Source: Candidatus Heimdallarchaeota archaeon B3_Heim (lineage in GTDB: Archaea; Asgardarchaeota; Heimdallarchaeia; Hodarchaeales; Hodarchaeaceae). Taken from it: DNA of 59,106 nt. The stretch covers positions 1 to 59,106 of the forward strand of contig NJBF01000029.1 in NCBI GenBank assembly GCA_003144275.1, read 5' to 3'. Positions 15,853 through 25,203 of the stretch are shown piece by piece. The position numbers and the translations under genes were made by a program. Position 1 is the stretch's first letter; each line of letters opens with the position of its first letter. The notes under the pieces are model-generated. The model saw nothing but the letters and a program-made list of their open reading frames with translations. It ran no database searches and had not been told where the DNA came from.

Positions 15853-17004
15853 CTAGAGATTCATTTTGTGGGGCTTTTCTTTAAATACCAAGGACATTAG
15901 AATTAGGATAGCTAGGAGGGAGAAAAGTTCAATCAACCCTGCTACAAAGAATGTGCCAATAATATCTGTATATGTAACTAGTATCCCTCCAATCAGTGGC
16001 CCAGTTATTATACCAAAATTCCCCAAGAGATTAAAGAACCCCATCCCAACGGCATTTTCATCCTTACTAATTATGTCGCCTACTAATGCCATTGCAGGTG
16101 GTCCAGTTAGCCCATTTCCAATACCAAGGAAAATAAATGCGGCAATGATAATGCCTTATCCAAAAGGCGTAACAAATCCAATGGTTGCAGGAACTATCGA
16201 ATTTAATAAACTTCCAACAATGAGAAGTCTGAATCTACCCAATTTATCAGACCACTTACCGACAGGATATTGTAATAGAATGAAAGGGAGTGCAAATAAA
16301 CCTAATACCATTCCCCGTAGTTCAGGTCGAACTCCTAATTCTGTTTGTAGAAGTAGAGGCAAAACGAACAAAATAAAACCAATATGCAAACGATCTACGA
16401 AATTAAAAATACCAGGAATTAATAATCTAGGTTTTCTCACAACAACACTCAAATTATCTTTTAATAAGGGTTTAGAGGATAGACTTTGGGGTTCATTTAA
16501 TAAAATTATTGCGCTAATAAAGACAATCATACTCAAAATTGAAGCCGAGTAGTACGGAATGAGCACTCCGAATCCAGCGAGTACCCCTCCAAGTATGGGA
16601 CCTAATTCCATCGCTGAAGCTAGAAATACGCCAAAAATCCCCATATTTTTCCCGCGATTTAGTTCGGTGGATTGATCTAAAACCAAGGTCATAAGAGTTT
16701 GCCAACAGAGAACAGTGAAACAACCTTGTAAGAATCTGAACAGTAACAGTAATGGGAAGTTAAGTGTCATCGTCATTAAAACATAAAAAGTTGATGCGCC
16801 TGCACTTCCTATGAGAATGAAGATTTTTCGTCTACCTATCTTATTAGAAAAGAGCGCTAGGATGATCCCTGCAAAAAGATATGCTGAATATAAAACAGTA
16901 TCAAAAAATGATGCATCTGCAAATCCCAGTGTAAAACGTTCAACAATGAATTCATATTGGTTTGTATGCAAAAGAGCAGGGGCTAAAATGCTTAATAATG
17001 TCAA
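15853..17004 (-). pseudogene. MFS transporter interrupted by an in-frame TAA
   Basis: A major facilitator superfamily permease of about 383 codons. The loop between helices 2 and 3 (NKIGRRKIFI) and its repeat in the second half (GKWSDKLGRFRLLI) are typical of drug/metabolite exporters. Translation stops at a TAA (16156-16158) after ...GFVTPFG, yet the same frame continues without a break as GIIIAAFIFLGIGNGLTGPP through the last helices. No ATG is present at the 5' end; TTG at 17004 is the only candidate, inside what looks like the first helix. Both facts favour a decaying gene, although a sequencing error or stop readthrough is possible. Confidence 0.75.
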
Positions 17005-17253
17005 TATTCCAATAATAATTATTTATATTATTGTAACTTAGCTCTTTTCCTTACGTGAACGTAGATATGAGTAAGGTGTCGATTTTTCTGTTTCCTTACA
17101 AATATTGTTTTTAGAGAAAAAATTTCTAAATTGGCTGTTCCTCTCAACTCCTAAGATCTTAAGTGAGAACTTTTCTTTATGAATGGGATCTCACGAAAAA
17201 TTATAGTTGAAATTTCAATATATGAGTTTGACCACACAAAAGGAGTTAGCAAT

Positions 17254-18282
17254 ATGACTGTCAAAAAGAACAGACAATGGCTCTTAAAAAGTCGACCAGT
17301 CGGTTTAACAAAAGAATCAGATTTTGAAATGGTAGAAAACGATATTTCTGGGTTGAAAGACGGAGAGATTCTCATTCGGAATATATATCTGTCTCTTGAT
17401 CCAACAAATAGAGGATGGATGAACCCTATCAAGACATATGTTTCACCTGTCAAAACTGGTAGTGTGATGAGAGGAATCGGTATTGGAATAGTAGAAGAAA
17501 GTAAAAATTCCCGGTACTCACAAGGAACCATAGTTACAGGATTATTAGGTTGGCAAGATTATGCCAGAAGTGATGGTTCAGGATGGTTAACGATAATTCC
17601 TTCTTTACCAAATGTTCCTCTGCCTGCCTTTCTTAATCTATATGGTATGATTGGTTTAACAGCATATTTTGGTCTTTTAGAAATTGGTGAGCCGAAAGAA
17701 GGTGAAACCTTGGTTATTTCCGCAGCTGCAGGAGCTGTTGGATCGCTTGTAGGACAAATCGGTAAAATTAAAGGATGTCGTGTTATTGGTATAGCAGGTA
17801 CTGATGAGAAATGTAACTGGTTGACTAACGACTTAGGATTTGATGCAGCAATTAACTATAAATCTGAATCAGTGTTTAACCGATTGAAAGATCTATGTCC
17901 TGAAGGTATTGATATTTACTTTGCTAATGTTGGTGGTAAAATCCTTGATGCAGCCCTTGGCAATTTAAACCTAAATGCTAGAGTCATCATCTGTGGTCTC
18001 ATTTCTCAATACAATGCTACCGAAAGAATGCCTGGCCCTTACAATTTTGCGAATATATTATTAAAACGTGCCTCTGTCACAGGATTTCTAGTCACCGATT
18101 ATTTACACAGAATGATGGAAGCAATTCCTGATCTGCACTCTTGGCACACAAGTGGAAAACTTCATTACCGTGAAGAAATTGTGGATGGATTAGAAAATGC
18201 TCCAAAAACTTTTAATAAGCTATTTGACGGATCAAATAAAGGAAAACTCATTATAAAAATATTTGAGGAACCAACCACATAA
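17254..18282 (+). CDS. NADP-dependent MDR-family oxidoreductase
   Basis: A 342-residue zinc-independent medium-chain dehydrogenase/reductase of the YncB/alkenal reductase type, which reduces alpha,beta-unsaturated carbonyls with NADPH. Visible are the N-terminal LLKSRPVGLTKESDFEM, LSLDPTNRGWM, the nucleotide loop SAAAGAVGSLVGQIGKIKGC, GTDEKCNWL, and the end GKLHYREEIVDGLENAP. The ATG at 17254 is set by AGGAG at 17241-17245; an upstream ATG at 17179 lacks such a site. It stands alone, transcribed away from the broken MFS gene. It may serve in detoxification of reactive carbonyls. Confidence 0.88.
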   Translation: MTVKKNRQWLLKSRPVGLTKESDFEMVENDISGLKDGEILIRNIYLSLDPTNRGWMNPIKTYVSPVKTGSVMRGIGIGIVEESKNSRYSQGTIVTGLLGWQDYARSDGSGWLTIIPSLPNVPLPAFLNLYGMIGLTAYFGLLEIGEPKEGETLVISAAAGAVGSLVGQIGKIKGCRVIGIAGTDEKCNWLTNDLGFDAAINYKSESVFNRLKDLCPEGIDIYFANVGGKILDAALGNLNLNARVIICGLISQYNATERMPGPYNFANILLKRASVTGFLVTDYLHRMMEAIPDLHSWHTSGKLHYREEIVDGLENAPKTFNKLFDGSNKGKLIIKIFEEPTT

Positions 18283-18290
18283 AATGGTTG

Positions 18291-18500
18291 TCATAATAAG
18301 CGTATGTTGGAGTCAAAGGATGGAACGACTCCATCAAATTCCACAAATCCTTTTTCTTTCATAGTTTTAAGACGTAAACGGATACCTTCAAATTTATCGG
18401 CTAAAATTTCATTTAATGTCCGATAATCTAGTTCCCCACCATATTCTTGAAGAACCCGTTTAATTTCTTCATATTCTGCTTCATAGTCAATCGGTTCCAA
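18291..18500 (-). CDS. Small winged-helix-like protein
   Basis: A 69-residue acidic protein. The pattern EEIKRVLQEYGGELDYRTLNEILADKF ... IRLRLKTMKEKGFVEFDG looks like a minimal winged helix (helix, turn, recognition helix, beta wing). It begins with TTG, seven bases after AGGTG. It lies 45 bases behind the E1 beta gene on the same strand and may be cotranscribed with it, acting as a local regulator or as an interaction module. The family is not otherwise recognised. Confidence 0.55.
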   Translation of the reverse strand: MEPIDYEAEYEEIKRVLQEYGGELDYRTLNEILADKFEGIRLRLKTMKEKGFVEFDGVVPSFDSNIRLL

Positions 18501-18545
18501 CTTTTTACACCTTTATTTTTTTCACGTATTCGTGAAATTTCTCTT

Positions 18546-19553
18546 TTACAATTTTCTTGCTAGTTCAAGAATTCGCTTAACATTGGGTAATATATTATCT
18601 TCCATATGACGATTATACGGAATCGTTGTTTCGGTACCAATCCTCCCAAATTGACATTTCAATCCATTTTCCTCTGCTAATATTGCTGCAATTTCACCTG
18701 ATAGACCGAATTGTAAATAATCTTCATCAACTACAATTACACGTTTGGTTTTCGATGCAGATTTGATGATAGTCCTTGTGTCAAGAGGAGAGACCCAACG
18801 TAAATCAATGACTTCAGTTGAGAAATCTTCCTTTGCAAGTATTTCAGCTGCTTCCATGCATCTATGAACTGAAACTCCAAGACTGATAAAAGTGAGATCA
18901 GAGCCTTCACGTAAACAAATTGCTTTCCCTACTGGTAAAGGCTCCCACTTTTCGGGAACCAATCCTTGGACTCCTGCTTGAGGAACATCGAAATTTACAT
19001 TCTCTCGACCTCCAGTCCCCATATAATCGAGCCAATAATCAGCTAGTAGTTTATGCTCCAGATAGATAACAGGATGATCAGCTTCGATGGCAGAAAGCAT
19101 TAATTGTCCCGCATCTGCTGGGTTTGAAGGAACTACGACATTTAATCCAGGAATATGAGCAAGCCACCCCCATAATGATTGTTCATGTTGTCCCCCATCC
19201 CCATATCCTCCTCCACAGCTAGCTCTTACTACTAGAGGGACATTCCATTTTCCTCCTGAAAATGAATATACTTTTGATGCATGATTAAGAAGTGCATCAA
19301 TTGCGACTCCAATAAAATCAATGAGCATGATTTCTACAACTGGTCGAAGACCAGCCATGGCCGCAGTCACACCAGCTCCAAGGAAAGCGCTTTCACTGAT
19401 AGGAGTCGATTGAACTCTTTCGTTCCCAAATTGAGCTAAAATATTGACTCGAAATGTATGTAGATCTTCTCCCATGAGGAAAACATTTGGATCTTCGCTC
19501 ATAGCCTGTTTCAAGGCACTTTCTATCGCATCAGCAAAGCTCATTTTTCTCAT
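18546..19553 (-). CDS. Pyruvate/2-oxoacid dehydrogenase E1 component, beta subunit
   Basis: A 335-residue transketolase-like beta subunit of a thiamine-diphosphate 2-oxoacid (or acetoin) dehydrogenase. Signature blocks are FADAIESALKQAMSEDPNVF, GEDLHTFRVN, RVQSTPISESAFLGAGVTAAM, RASCGGGYGDGGQHEQSLWG and the C-terminal TKRVIVVDEDYL. It starts at the ATGA overlap with the alpha subunit stop, behind AGGAGG. Together the alpha-beta pair decarboxylates a 2-oxoacid and transfers the acyl group to a lipoyl domain. No E2 or E3 gene is nearby, which is common in archaea, where the partners lie elsewhere or the complex is incomplete. Confidence 0.9.
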   Translation of the reverse strand: MRKMSFADAIESALKQAMSEDPNVFLMGEDLHTFRVNILAQFGNERVQSTPISESAFLGAGVTAAMAGLRPVVEIMLIDFIGVAIDALLNHASKVYSFSGGKWNVPLVVRASCGGGYGDGGQHEQSLWGWLAHIPGLNVVVPSNPADAGQLMLSAIEADHPVIYLEHKLLADYWLDYMGTGGRENVNFDVPQAGVQGLVPEKWEPLPVGKAICLREGSDLTFISLGVSVHRCMEAAEILAKEDFSTEVIDLRWVSPLDTRTIIKSASKTKRVIVVDEDYLQFGLSGEIAAILAEENGLKCQFGRIGTETTIPYNRHMEDNILPNVKRILELARKL

Positions 19554-20590
19554 TGTGAGACCTCCTGTTTTAAAGTATTCATTACTCCTGTAACTAGAGC
19601 ATCAACTTCTGATTGTATTGCGAGTTGTATTTGAGAGAATTGCTTTCCCAATTCTGTTTGATCCTTCTCTAATCGTTTAATTGGATCTTTAGAGTCACTT
19701 AATTGCATTCTCGATTTAGCTATCAACGAGAGTACCTTTGCAACGCTTCCAATTCTTTTATCAATTCGTCCACCTTTGTAGTGAAGTACTGATTTCGTTA
19801 AAGGACCTGTAACCGCTCCAAATTCTTTCTTAGGTGCTCGATGAAAACGGAGTAACGGATCGCCTAACAAATGTCCTTCTTTATGGGTACAATGAGCCTG
19901 TATAAAATATGGCGATTTTTTGCCACCCCGCATCCTTGGAATAGCTGTTTTTGTAGCTTGCCAGACAGCCTTAACATCCGAACCATCAATTTCACGGGCC
20001 TCAATCCCAAATCCTTGGACTCGATCTAGTAACACTCCTCCTGTGACTTCATTGGACTGCGTTGTAATAGCCCAATTATTATCTTTGCAAACAAATAGGA
20101 CAGGAAGGTTCATTGATGCGGCTAAATTTAATGATTCTAACAACATACCTTGATTCATAGCACCTTCTCCAAAAAACGCAACAGCAATATTATTCGTTTT
20201 TCTATACTTTGCTGCCAGTGCAAAACCAACTGCTGAAGGACCAGATGATCCAACTATACCTGAAGATGTTAATAATAAATCTTGACTAAATAAGTGCATA
20301 TGCCCTCCCATCCCTGAGCATAACCCCTTTGGATGTCCTAATAATTCCAGTAATAACGCTTCAGGATCAACGCCTCTCATCACAAACGGGGGAGTACTCC
20401 TATGGTCAGTGGCTATTGCATCACCAGGAATTATATGCGAAAGAATCCCAGCAATGATTGCTTCCTCCCCAATACCGAGATGCATTTCTCCAAAAATATA
20501 GCCTTCATTCCAGAGGTGAGTAATCGCTTCTTCTAGAGATCGACTGCTCAACATGGCTTCATAAAGCTCTAGTATTGTCCTTTCCTGCAT
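19550..20590 (-). CDS. Pyruvate/2-oxoacid dehydrogenase E1 component, alpha subunit
   Basis: The partner of the beta subunit. The thiamine-diphosphate site is visible as FFGEGAMNQGMLLESLNLAA...CKDNNWAITT, along with the substrate loop HRSTPPF and GMGGHMHLFS. At ~346 residues it has the usual length. The ATG at 20590 is chosen because GTGAT lies close before it; a GTG three codons upstream is less likely. The C-terminal 60 residues are a charged helical extension. Substrate choice (pyruvate, branched-chain 2-oxoacid or acetoin) cannot be read from the sequence. Confidence 0.9.
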   Translation of the reverse strand: MQERTILELYEAMLSSRSLEEAITHLWNEGYIFGEMHLGIGEEAIIAGILSHIIPGDAIATDHRSTPPFVMRGVDPEALLLELLGHPKGLCSGMGGHMHLFSQDLLLTSSGIVGSSGPSAVGFALAAKYRKTNNIAVAFFGEGAMNQGMLLESLNLAASMNLPVLFVCKDNNWAITTQSNEVTGGVLLDRVQGFGIEAREIDGSDVKAVWQATKTAIPRMRGGKKSPYFIQAHCTHKEGHLLGDPLLRFHRAPKKEFGAVTGPLTKSVLHYKGGRIDKRIGSVAKVLSLIAKSRMQLSDSKDPIKRLEKDQTELGKQFSQIQLAIQSEVDALVTGVMNTLKQEVSQ

Positions 20591-20645
20591 AAGAATCACT
20601 TTCTTGTGATCCTCGTATAAGATTTATTTTAACTCTTTTGTCCGT

Positions 20646-22541
20646 TCACAAGAAACTAAACAAAATTAAGGGTATTAATACGGCGCTCGCACCTACACTT
20701 GCTCCAGTCAATATGGTTACCCCTTTATCTTTCACAAGTTTAGCACCATATCGCTTATTTGCGACTATTCTTAGAATACCTCCAAGGGTGATTGGAATTG
20801 CCATATGAGGAGGAAAGAAAAATGCAAGAACTGCGCCTAAACCGAGATTTGCACCACTCATCATACCTAATAGTCCTCCCATGATCAATTCCCCAAAGTC
20901 GATCACGGCACCTATATCTCCTGATGCAAAAACTGATACAAGAGCAGCTTCGAATGGAAATGTTGGTGCTGGAAATTCAGGAGTGCCAATTCCAATTGTA
21001 GACCAAAGAATCAAGGCAAAAAATGGTGTAGTTATTGCAGCAGCAAAGTAGCCAACTAGAAATGTCTTTAAAACAAACTTTTCATCGGTTTTTGTTAATT
21101 GAGCTAATTTAAAATGATTTACCAAAGTTCTACCTTCACGAATTTCGGGTACGGGGGAAGCGATAAAGGGTGTATAGCTGTTTCGTATTCCGACTAGATA
21201 AATTGGCAATAAATCGAATATAAATGGAGGAGAAATGGATGTTGAAGATTTTGCAGAGCTAGAAATAGACAGGTAGAATGTTACACCAGAACCTATTCCC
21301 ATAATCCAAAAAACAACTATAAATGTTACAAATAAATTATCTCCAAGAATTCTAAATTGATATACAAATCCAAAACAGAAAATGAATAAAACCATATAGA
21401 GGAGTATAAAATTCATATTTCTTAAGGAAAAAATCCTTTTCCTATTGGTGACGTTTTGGTGAACATTATTTTTCGCATTACTAGCCTCACTGGATGAATT
21501 AGCATCAGTGACAATATTTTTTTCATTCTCTGATGCTTTTTTTCTGTTAGTTTCAGTTTTGATTACCTTAGCATAAATTTTTCTGATAATAGAATAGAAA
21601 ATACCAGACAGAATTAGAGCACCAAGGAGAAAACCTATTGTAAACGATAAGTAAACGTCTTCTAAGCCAGATACAAAAAACGCATAGAATTCTGTTCCTT
21701 TAGGATATTTATTTAATAAGAGGGGTCCCAAGACAGGTCCATAGATGCAAACTGAAGTAATACCAGCTGAAAATGTCATTTTCGGACGATCAATAATAAA
21801 CCCAACTGAGAATAAAGCAACACCTATTATACCTAATGATAATCCAAGGATCCATCCATTCTGAGGTTGAGAAATGTCAATGTAACTAAAACCAAGGACT
21901 AATGTCAATGTATTGAAAACAAACCCAATTGAAGCAGATTTAATAAATAAAGGTAGTTTTTCGGTTTGTTCAGTTAAAACATTTATTACTTCAGTCTGTA
22001 TTATTTGATCTGGGAATGGATATTCTTTATCATCATTTATGAACTTATTTTTCAAAAACAATCCAAGAAGGATTCCCATCACACCTGGAACAAGCATTAA
22101 GAACCAGTGTACTAGGATTGGTTGTATCCATGCATCGCTAAATACGATTGTATCATTAATTATGTCATCTCCAGGGAGTAACCATGCAGGACGGTCAAAC
22201 CCAAAATCCGCGATACCATCGGCGTTTAGAGCTAACCAAATTAAAAACAGAAGTGTGCGACTGGCTTCAGCAGATAAACTGGCTCCAAATGCGATAGCTA
22301 TTAATGTGAGATTTGAACGTTTATCAATTCCTTTTTTACCTAGAATGAATTTTCCCAGTAAGAGGGCGAAAATACTACCTAAACCAATTGAGATAAATCC
22401 CATTGATATTGAAAGGTACAAATTTATGAAGTTAAAAAATAATCCGAAAGGCACAGCAATCATCAGGACATATTTTAAATCTACACTTTGACCATCTTGG
22501 TGCTCATCTTGACTTTTCTTGAGCTCTACAGACGTATTCAT
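20646..22541 (-). CDS. OPT-family oligopeptide/metal-chelate transporter
   Basis: A polytopic membrane protein of ~631 residues with about 14-16 helices, of the oligopeptide transporter (OPT) family, which imports peptides or metal-chelate complexes by ion symport. Family features are the helix-rich N half with YPFPDQIIQTEVINVL and the C-terminal block GAVLAFFFPPHMAIPITLGGI followed by RIVANKRYG. A Ser/Asn/Lys-rich loop (about residues 345-385) separates the halves. The ATG at 22541 is preferred because a TATA box ~28 bases upstream predicts a leaderless start there; the frame extends 13 codons further to 22580. Confidence 0.82.
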   Translation of the reverse strand: MNTSVELKKSQDEHQDGQSVDLKYVLMIAVPFGLFFNFINLYLSISMGFISIGLGSIFALLLGKFILGKKGIDKRSNLTLIAIAFGASLSAEASRTLLFLIWLALNADGIADFGFDRPAWLLPGDDIINDTIVFSDAWIQPILVHWFLMLVPGVMGILLGLFLKNKFINDDKEYPFPDQIIQTEVINVLTEQTEKLPLFIKSASIGFVFNTLTLVLGFSYIDISQPQNGWILGLSLGIIGVALFSVGFIIDRPKMTFSAGITSVCIYGPVLGPLLLNKYPKGTEFYAFFVSGLEDVYLSFTIGFLLGALILSGIFYSIIRKIYAKVIKTETNRKKASENEKNIVTDANSSSEASNAKNNVHQNVTNRKRIFSLRNMNFILLYMVLFIFCFGFVYQFRILGDNLFVTFIVVFWIMGIGSGVTFYLSISSSAKSSTSISPPFIFDLLPIYLVGIRNSYTPFIASPVPEIREGRTLVNHFKLAQLTKTDEKFVLKTFLVGYFAAAITTPFFALILWSTIGIGTPEFPAPTFPFEAALVSVFASGDIGAVIDFGELIMGGLLGMMSGANLGLGAVLAFFFPPHMAIPITLGGILRIVANKRYGAKLVKDKGVTILTGASVGASAVLIPLILFSFL

Positions 22542-22562
22542 GATGAACGCAGGGTTGTTTAG

Positions 22563-22575
22563 ATAATTTAAATAG
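22563..22575 (-). promoter_or_regulatory. TATA box of the OPT transporter gene
   Basis: The minus strand reads TATTTAAATTATC, a close match to the archaeal consensus, placed so that transcription would start at the ATG at 22541. Confidence 0.45.
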
Positions 22576-22746
22576 TACATGAAACTGGTAATAAACTACA
22601 TTTTCACATATGAACTATAGAATATTTTTTGAATTCCAAAATCTATGAGTCCCAAATTCGAAAAAAATTTTTACTCTTTTAGATATCGTAGGTAAATTAT
22701 CATCAACTAGTGAACACTACATCTAAATAATGAGAAGTGATTGTTT

Positions 22747-23301
22747 ATGACAAAGAATGGGAACACATCAATAGCTACTCTGGGTGGTGGATGCTTTTGG
22801 TGTTTAGAAGCAGTTTTTTCTGAAATACAAGGAGTTTATAAGGTAATTTCTGGTTATTCAGGTGGAAAAGTAACCAACCCTTCATACAAACAAGTATGTT
22901 CTGGTAAAACTGGCCATGCTGAGGTTGTACAAATCAGTTTTGATACAAAGCTTGTTTCTTTTGACGAACTTTTAGAGATATTCTTCACTATCCATGATCC
23001 AACACAACTTAATAAACAAGGGAATGATATAGGTTCTCAATACAGATCAGTTATTTTCTATCATTCTGAGGAACAAAGAGAGGAGGCTGCTTTTGCAATC
23101 AAGGTGTTAGAACAAAAAAACATTTGGAAAAAACCAATTGTGACAGAATTGACTCCACAAGAGATATTCTATCCAGCAGAGGATTATCATCAAAATTACT
23201 TCATGAATAATCCCACTCATTCATATTGTACCTTTGTTATCTCATCAAAAATATCAAAGATTCAACAGAAATTTAGCCACAAACTTAAAATTAATAAGTA
23301 A
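22747..23301 (+). CDS. msrA: Peptide-methionine (S)-S-oxide reductase
   Basis: Repairs the S-epimer of methionine sulfoxide in proteins. The catalytic motif is [15 protein letters not shown] with the active Cys in [39 protein letters not shown] and [10 protein letters not shown] are all family hallmarks. The product has 184 residues. The C-terminal resolving cysteine is probably the one in THSYCTF. The ATG at 22747 is preceded by GTGATT. It is divergent from the OPT gene and is followed by a methyltransferase; MsrB for the other epimer lies 1.5 kb away on the opposite strand. Confidence 0.93.
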   Translation: MTKNGNTSIATLGGGCFWCLEAVFSEIQGVYKVISGYSGGKVTNPSYKQVCSGKTGHAEVVQISFDTKLVSFDELLEIFFTIHDPTQLNKQGNDIGSQYRSVIFYHSEEQREEAAFAIKVLEQKNIWKKPIVTELTPQEIFYPAEDYHQNYFMNNPTHSYCTFVISSKISKIQQKFSHKLKINK

Positions 23302-23335
23302 ACTATAATCGATTAAGTATCTCGAAGGTTTAGGT

Positions 23336-24154
23336 ATGAAGGACTATATAGAAGCAAATAGAAAACGGTGGAATGAATTAGCGGACGTTCATTTCAAAAG
23401 TGAATATTACAATGTTGAGAAGTTCCGGGAAGGAGGTGTTTCTATTAGTGGTCTAGAAGTTAAGGAAGTTGGGGATGTAAATGGAAAAAATTTATTACAT
23501 TTACAATGCCACTTTGGTAAGGATTCACTTTCATGGGCAAGATTGGGAGCCCAGGTAACAGGTGTTGATTTTTCTGGCAAAGCAATCGAATTAGCAACAC
23601 AGTTAAGTAAGGAGGTCGGAATTAATGCGACTTTCATTCAGTCAGAAATTGAAAACTTAGATCAGTCTGAACTACCTGCAAATTCTTTTGATATTGTATT
23701 TACAAGTCACGGAGCGATTTACTGGCTTCCTGAATTGAAAAAATGGGCACAGCAAATCGTGTATTATTTGAAGCCAGGAGGGTTTTTCTATATTGCAGAA
23801 GGTCATCCAATGGCCATGATTTTTGATGATGAAAATGAAGACGATTTCAAGGTACTCTACCCCTATTTTCATCTCGCAGAACCCTTAGAATTCGATTATG
23901 ATGAGTCATATGCAAGTGGAGATGTAAAAATAAAAAACACGAAAGAATATGGGTGGGTACATGACCTGGGTTATATTGTTAATAACCTGATAGATGCAGG
24001 ATTACGAATTGATTTTATAAATGAGTATCCTTTTGTCTCATGGAAGATGTTTCCTTTTCTAGAGGAGAGAGAGGGATGGTGGTATCTACCTGAAAAATAT
24101 CAGAAAATTCCCCTAACTTTCACCTTAAAGGCCACGAAAGAAGAAATAAAATAA
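23336..24154 (+). CDS. Class I SAM-dependent methyltransferase
   Basis: A 272-residue Rossmann-fold methyltransferase. Motif I reads LLHLQCHFGKDSLSWARLGAQ, followed by VTGVDFSGKAIELA (acidic residue binding the SAM ribose), FDIVFTSHGAIYWLPELKKWA (motif IV region) and YLKPGGFFYIAEGHP. The substrate is not evident; relatives act on small molecules. The gene follows msrA by ~35 bases on the same strand, so the two may be cotranscribed. A T-rich run after the stop could end the transcript. Confidence 0.85.
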   Translation: MKDYIEANRKRWNELADVHFKSEYYNVEKFREGGVSISGLEVKEVGDVNGKNLLHLQCHFGKDSLSWARLGAQVTGVDFSGKAIELATQLSKEVGINATFIQSEIENLDQSELPANSFDIVFTSHGAIYWLPELKKWAQQIVYYLKPGGFFYIAEGHPMAMIFDDENEDDFKVLYPYFHLAEPLEFDYDESYASGDVKIKNTKEYGWVHDLGYIVNNLIDAGLRIDFINEYPFVSWKMFPFLEEREGWWYLPEKYQKIPLTFTLKATKEEIK

Positions 24155-24170
24155 ACTTAAGATCAGTTTA

Positions 24171-24184
24171 AAGGTTTTTTTTCT
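24171..24184 (+). terminator. T-rich terminator after the methyltransferase
   Basis: A run of eight T residues about 20 bases after the stop codon fits the archaeal type of intrinsic termination, which needs no hairpin. Confidence 0.35.
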
Positions 24185-24211
24185 CAAAGAATTAAGAATT
24201 GTAACGAATAA

Positions 24212-24607
24212 CTAGGTTTTAGTGATCTTCCTCAGGGTTGAAAGAAGTTTTGTTCTGTCAAAAAATACTTCATTTCTTGTTATCTTGCCCTTCTTCATTT
24301 CAACGATGTCCATTCCATACTCTAGCACCTCTTCTTCACCTACAGGTATTCTTGCTTTCAATTTTACGATAAATCCCTTAAGAGTCAGATACAATTCCTC
24401 TTCCTCCCATCTCCAATTTGGATTAGATGCTAACAATTTCTTAAAATACGGTAAAATTTCTCTATGACCTTTTAACCCATGTTTATTTGCAGGATCTTGA
24501 TAGTAAGCATGTTCATCATAGAATTTAATTAATTCAGCAGGATTATTGCCAGTCCAAGCACTAAGCCAATCTTTACAATAAGTTTCTATATCTTGATCAA
24601 TATTCAA
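24212..24607 (-). CDS. NTF2/SnoaL-like protein
   Basis: A 131-residue cone-shaped NTF2-like protein: the N-terminal helix with YCKDWLSAWTGNNPAELIKFYDEHAYYQDPANKHGLKGHREI is typical of SnoaL-like polyketide-cyclase or steroid-isomerase-like folds, followed by a curved beta sheet. A specific activity cannot be inferred. It begins with TTG. It is transcribed towards the methyltransferase and lies beside msrB, so a link to stress metabolism is possible but unproven. Confidence 0.75.
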   Translation of the reverse strand: MNIDQDIETYCKDWLSAWTGNNPAELIKFYDEHAYYQDPANKHGLKGHREILPYFKKLLASNPNWRWEEEELYLTLKGFIVKLKARIPVGEEEVLEYGMDIVEMKKGKITRNEVFFDRTKLLSTLRKITKT

Positions 24608-24729
24608 TTTAAATCCACACGACTAAAGATCAGATTTTTCCTTATAGAATTTTTTATCCAACCTCGTTTTATCTTTCATTTTAGGAGAGAGCTAGCTATG
24701 AGATCTCAAACTAATAAAACAATTTCGAA

Positions 24730-25125
24730 TTACTTGTCTTCGAACTTTAGAGAAAGGGAATTGATACAATAACGTAATCCCCCCATTTCTTTGGGACCAT
24801 CTTCAAAGACGTGACCTAAATGGCCTCCACATTTTTTGCACAATACTTCAGTGCGATTCATCTCATGACTAGTATCACTTTTTTCATCAATAACATCATC
24901 TAAGGAATTAGAGAAGCTTGGCCAACCACAATTTGACTCAAATTTGGTATCAGAAGAGAATAATATGGTTTCACAACCTGCACAACGATAATGGCCAAGT
25001 TTAAAATGATTCCAAAACTCTCCACTAAAGGCTTGTTCGGTACCCTTTTCTCTTAGGATGTGAAAACGTTTAAGCGATAGTTTTTCTCGCCATTCTTTCT
25101 CTGAATGGGTAACTTTGTCCTTCAT
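24730..25125 (-). CDS. msrB: Peptide-methionine (R)-S-oxide reductase
   Basis: Reduces the R-epimer of methionine sulfoxide. Two Cys pairs (CAGCE and CKKCGG) bind the structural zinc, and GHVFEDGPKEMGGLRYCINSLSLKF holds the catalytic Cys in RYCINS. The N-terminal EKEWREKLSLKRFHILREKGTE fits the family. The 131-residue length is usual. With msrA it forms a complete repair pair, which points to exposure to oxidants. It is a stand-alone gene with its own start ATG. Confidence 0.93.
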   Translation of the reverse strand: MKDKVTHSEKEWREKLSLKRFHILREKGTEQAFSGEFWNHFKLGHYRCAGCETILFSSDTKFESNCGWPSFSNSLDDVIDEKSDTSHEMNRTEVLCKKCGGHLGHVFEDGPKEMGGLRYCINSLSLKFEDK

Positions 25126-25203
25126 TTGAAATTAGATTATTATGGCAAAGAGTATGTACTATTCGATATTATTCTCGAAGAAAGGTGATTTAGCAGTTTT
25201 TAT

